This document shows positions 4,747 to 6,844 of a stretch of 6,844 bases of DNA, one piece after another. The stretch covers positions 10,739 through 17,582 of the forward strand of contig MHYJ01000105.1 of assembly GCA_001828445.1 (NCBI GenBank). Direction: 5' to 3'. Below the pieces are notes generated by a model. It did not search any database and had not been told where the DNA came from. It worked only from the letters and a program-made list of their open reading frames with translations. The position numbers were made by a program, and so were the translations under genes. How positions within the stretch are numbered: the stretch's first letter is position 1; the number at the start of each line of letters is the position of its first letter. This DNA comes from Planctomycetes bacterium RBG_16_43_13 (GTDB lineage Bacteria > Planctomycetota > MHYJ01).

Positions 4747-6837
4747 TTATCCCACGCTCAGATATCCCATCCGCCCTTTATATCTCCTGCGGAGGGTGTC
4801 TCTTATACTCGCATTAGTCCCCTGATTGAGCTGCGGGTCGCTCGCTACCAGCGAGAATGCGTCCTGACGCGCCATCTGAAGAAGTTCTAAGTCCCTCGAT
4901 ATATCTGCCGCACGCAGTTCCGGGAAGCCGCTCTGACGAATGCCGAAGAATTCTCCAGGACCTCGTAACCGCAAATCCTCCTCCGCAATCCGAAAGCCGT
5001 CGGTGGTGCTGGCAATAACATCAATCCGCTTCTTCGCTTCGTCACTTTTCGGCTCGCCGAAGAGGAGACAGTATGACTCCTCTACCCCCCGCCCTATCCT
5101 GCCGCGGAGTTGGTGCAACTGTGCCAAGCCGTACCGCTCTGCATTCTCTATCACCATAATAGTTGCGTTCGGGACATCTATGCCTACCTCTATAACAACT
5201 GTAGAGACGAGAATATGCGCCCTGCCTTGTCGAAAACCATCCATTATCTTATCCTTTTCATTTTGCTTAATCCCGCCGTGAAGGAGGGCTACGTTAAAAT
5301 TTGAGAAATGTTCGCATAGCGTTTCGTGCATCCTGACTGCGGATTTGAGGGGAAGTTTGTCTGATTCGTCAATCAGAGGATATACAAAATATGCCTGTCT
5401 TCCCTCTCTTACCTTTGCTCTGATGAAATCAAATGAATCGAGCAGCTTAGATGCAGGTCTAAAAATAGTTCTAACGGGCTTACGCCCCGGAGGCATTTCA
5501 TCTATCACAGATATATCGAGGTCGCCGAAGAGCGTTAGTGAGAGAGTTCTGGGAATTGGGGTAGCAGTCATAATTAGTGTGTGGGGACGGAGCCCCTTCG
5601 CACGAAGTGCGGCGCGCTGGTGAACGCCGAATTTATGCTGTTCATCAATAACTACGAGAGATAATTTATTAAATGCCACATCTTTCTGGATAATGGCATT
5701 GGTGCCGATGACAAGGTCGATTTTTCCCTCTTTAATCGATTGTAGATTTTCTTTCCGTTCTTTTGCCGTAGCGGCGCTGGTAAGGAGGCATATCTTTACT
5801 TTAGAATTTTTGAGGAGATGAGACATTGTATTAAAGTGCTGTTCAGCCAAGAGTTCGGTTGGAGCCATTATAGTCGCCTGTGTGTGATTCCCGATAGCCG
5901 CTAACAGGGCATAGGCGGCGACAATGGTCTTCCCAGAACCGACATCACCCTGAAGAAGACGGTTCATAGGAGTCAGTTTAGATATGTCGCTCTTTATCTC
6001 TGTTATCACACGCTCCTGCGCATTTGTAAGCTTGAATGGAAAGAGCCGCCGTATTCTGAAGTCCAGTTCCTTAGAGATGAAGAGTTTTAACCCTACCCTT
6101 GCCTGTTTAGACACCTGCCTCCTGAGAGCTAAAAACGTCTGCATCAGGAAAAATTCATCATAGGCGAGGCGACGTTTAGCGTTATGCAGTGCATCCGCAT
6201 CAGCTGGGAAATGTATATCTCTGATAGCGTCAGATATAGTTGTGATATCGCGTCTTCGCCGCACTGAATCAGGCAAAATTTCCTGTAATAAACCCACATA
6301 TTTATTAACCGCCTCCCACATAAGCCGCCGGAAATACCTTGGGTAAAGTCCCCCCGTAAGAAAATATTTAGGAACTATCGCCTTAGTATGAATCGGCTCA
6401 TAGTCCTTGCTATGCAAGACCTCGTATTCCTGCGGCTCAATCTGAAGCTCCCCATTAAAAAGGCGAACCTTGCCTGCTATGACTATATCATCACCTACTG
6501 CGATACTTTTCTTCAGGTATGGTTGATTGAACCATATCGCCTTTATCTCCCCGCTCTCGTCTGCTATTGATGCATCTACTATTGAGAGGCGGCGATGTTT
6601 AGCCCTCCGCTCAGTTATGTATTCAACTATGCCTTGAATTGTTTCATCAGAGCCGACTTGCACCTCTGCAATCCGTTTTATCTTGCTCCTATCTATATAG
6701 TCACGGGGTAAATAATAGAGCAGATCCTCTATAGTTTGTATGCCCAACCTGTTCAAAAGAGATGCCCGCTGGGGACCCACTCCCTTTAGGTATTGAACAT
6801 TGGTAGTAAGTGTTACCTGCGGTGGTTTACTTGGCAT
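4747..6837 (-). CDS. recG: ATP-dependent DNA helicase RecG
   Basis: This 696-residue protein is full length for RecG, the double-strand DNA translocase that remodels stalled replication forks and branch-migrates Holliday junctions. The N-terminus carries a helix-hairpin-helix-like segment LKGVGPQRASLLNRLGI (17-33), followed by DLLYYLPRDYIDR. The OB-fold wedge domain covers about residues 60-165. The helicase core has Walker A GDVGSGKT (297-304), motif II DEQH (398-401), motif III TATPIPRT (424-431), motif V STVVIEVGIDVPNA (545-558) and motif VI QLRGRIGRG (576-584). The C-terminal translocation region includes RLRGPGEFFGIRQSGFP. All key ATPase residues are intact. The ATG at 6837 gives the expected N-terminus. 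AAGG abuts it directly, too close for a normal ribosome binding site, and only 7 upstream bases are visible, so a slightly earlier start cannot be excluded. No promoter can be seen. The 3' end lies 33 bases from the convergent TPR gene. Confidence 0.97.
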   Translation of the reverse strand: MPSKPPQVTLTTNVQYLKGVGPQRASLLNRLGIQTIEDLLYYLPRDYIDRSKIKRIAEVQVGSDETIQGIVEYITERRAKHRRLSIVDASIADESGEIKAIWFNQPYLKKSIAVGDDIVIAGKVRLFNGELQIEPQEYEVLHSKDYEPIHTKAIVPKYFLTGGLYPRYFRRLMWEAVNKYVGLLQEILPDSVRRRRDITTISDAIRDIHFPADADALHNAKRRLAYDEFFLMQTFLALRRQVSKQARVGLKLFISKELDFRIRRLFPFKLTNAQERVITEIKSDISKLTPMNRLLQGDVGSGKTIVAAYALLAAIGNHTQATIMAPTELLAEQHFNTMSHLLKNSKVKICLLTSAATAKERKENLQSIKEGKIDLVIGTNAIIQKDVAFNKLSLVVIDEQHKFGVHQRAALRAKGLRPHTLIMTATPIPRTLSLTLFGDLDISVIDEMPPGRKPVRTIFRPASKLLDSFDFIRAKVREGRQAYFVYPLIDESDKLPLKSAVRMHETLCEHFSNFNVALLHGGIKQNEKDKIMDGFRQGRAHILVSTVVIEVGIDVPNATIMVIENAERYGLAQLHQLRGRIGRGVEESYCLLFGEPKSDEAKKRIDVIASTTDGFRIAEEDLRLRGPGEFFGIRQSGFPELRAADISRDLELLQMARQDAFSLVASDPQLNQGTNASIRDTLRRRYKGRMGYLSVG

Positions 6838-6844
6838 CCTTATT

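Noticed and set aside
4940..5623. Several plus-strand open frames of 64-113 residues opposite recG
   Set aside because: All lie inside the conserved recG helicase core on the other strand, lack ribosome binding sites and encode unstructured, low-quality sequences.

Overview
The window looks like ordinary chromosomal DNA from a moderately AT-rich Gram-negative bacterium, most likely a member of the Planctomycetota. This assignment is an inference. It rests on a type I signal peptidase with large insertions around its catalytic core, an exported HEAT-repeat protein fused to a glutamine-amidotransferase-like domain, and a small membrane protein of the DUF6677/TM2-like type next to lptB. Isoleucine ATA codons look frequent by eye, and most starts lack a clear Shine-Dalgarno sequence. 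No rRNA, tRNA, CRISPR array, insertion sequence, phage gene or attachment site was seen.

Layout from left to right. (1) The 3' part of a signal peptidase I gene, plus strand, cut by the left edge. (2) A short intergenic gap with a good sigma-70-like promoter. (3) A secreted 502-residue HEAT plus GATase-like protein, plus strand. (4) A minus-strand cluster, read from right to left: lptB (ABC ATPase of lipopolysaccharide transport), a 164-residue DUF6677-like membrane protein, and a 58-residue two-helix membrane protein that follows almost without a gap. (5) A 133-bp divergent intergenic region. (6) An exported protein made of seven uninterrupted TPR units, plus strand. (7) recG on the minus strand, essentially complete, starting 7 bases from the right edge.

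Most of the genes concern the cell envelope: pre-protein processing (LepB), LPS transport energy coupling (LptB), two exported repeat proteins and two small membrane proteins. RecG is an unrelated DNA-repair housekeeping gene. The only multigene operon that the sequence supports is lptB, DUF6677-like, small membrane protein. The two convergent gene pairs end 14 and 33 bases apart, with no recognisable hairpin terminator between them.

The points most worth a second look are the conserved-looking lptB-linked pair of unknown membrane proteins, the insertions in the signal peptidase, the two-unit duplication trace in the TPR gene, and the combination of near-consensus -10 boxes close to start codons with absent Shine-Dalgarno sequences. 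I saw nothing that clearly amounts to a new defence or mobile system.
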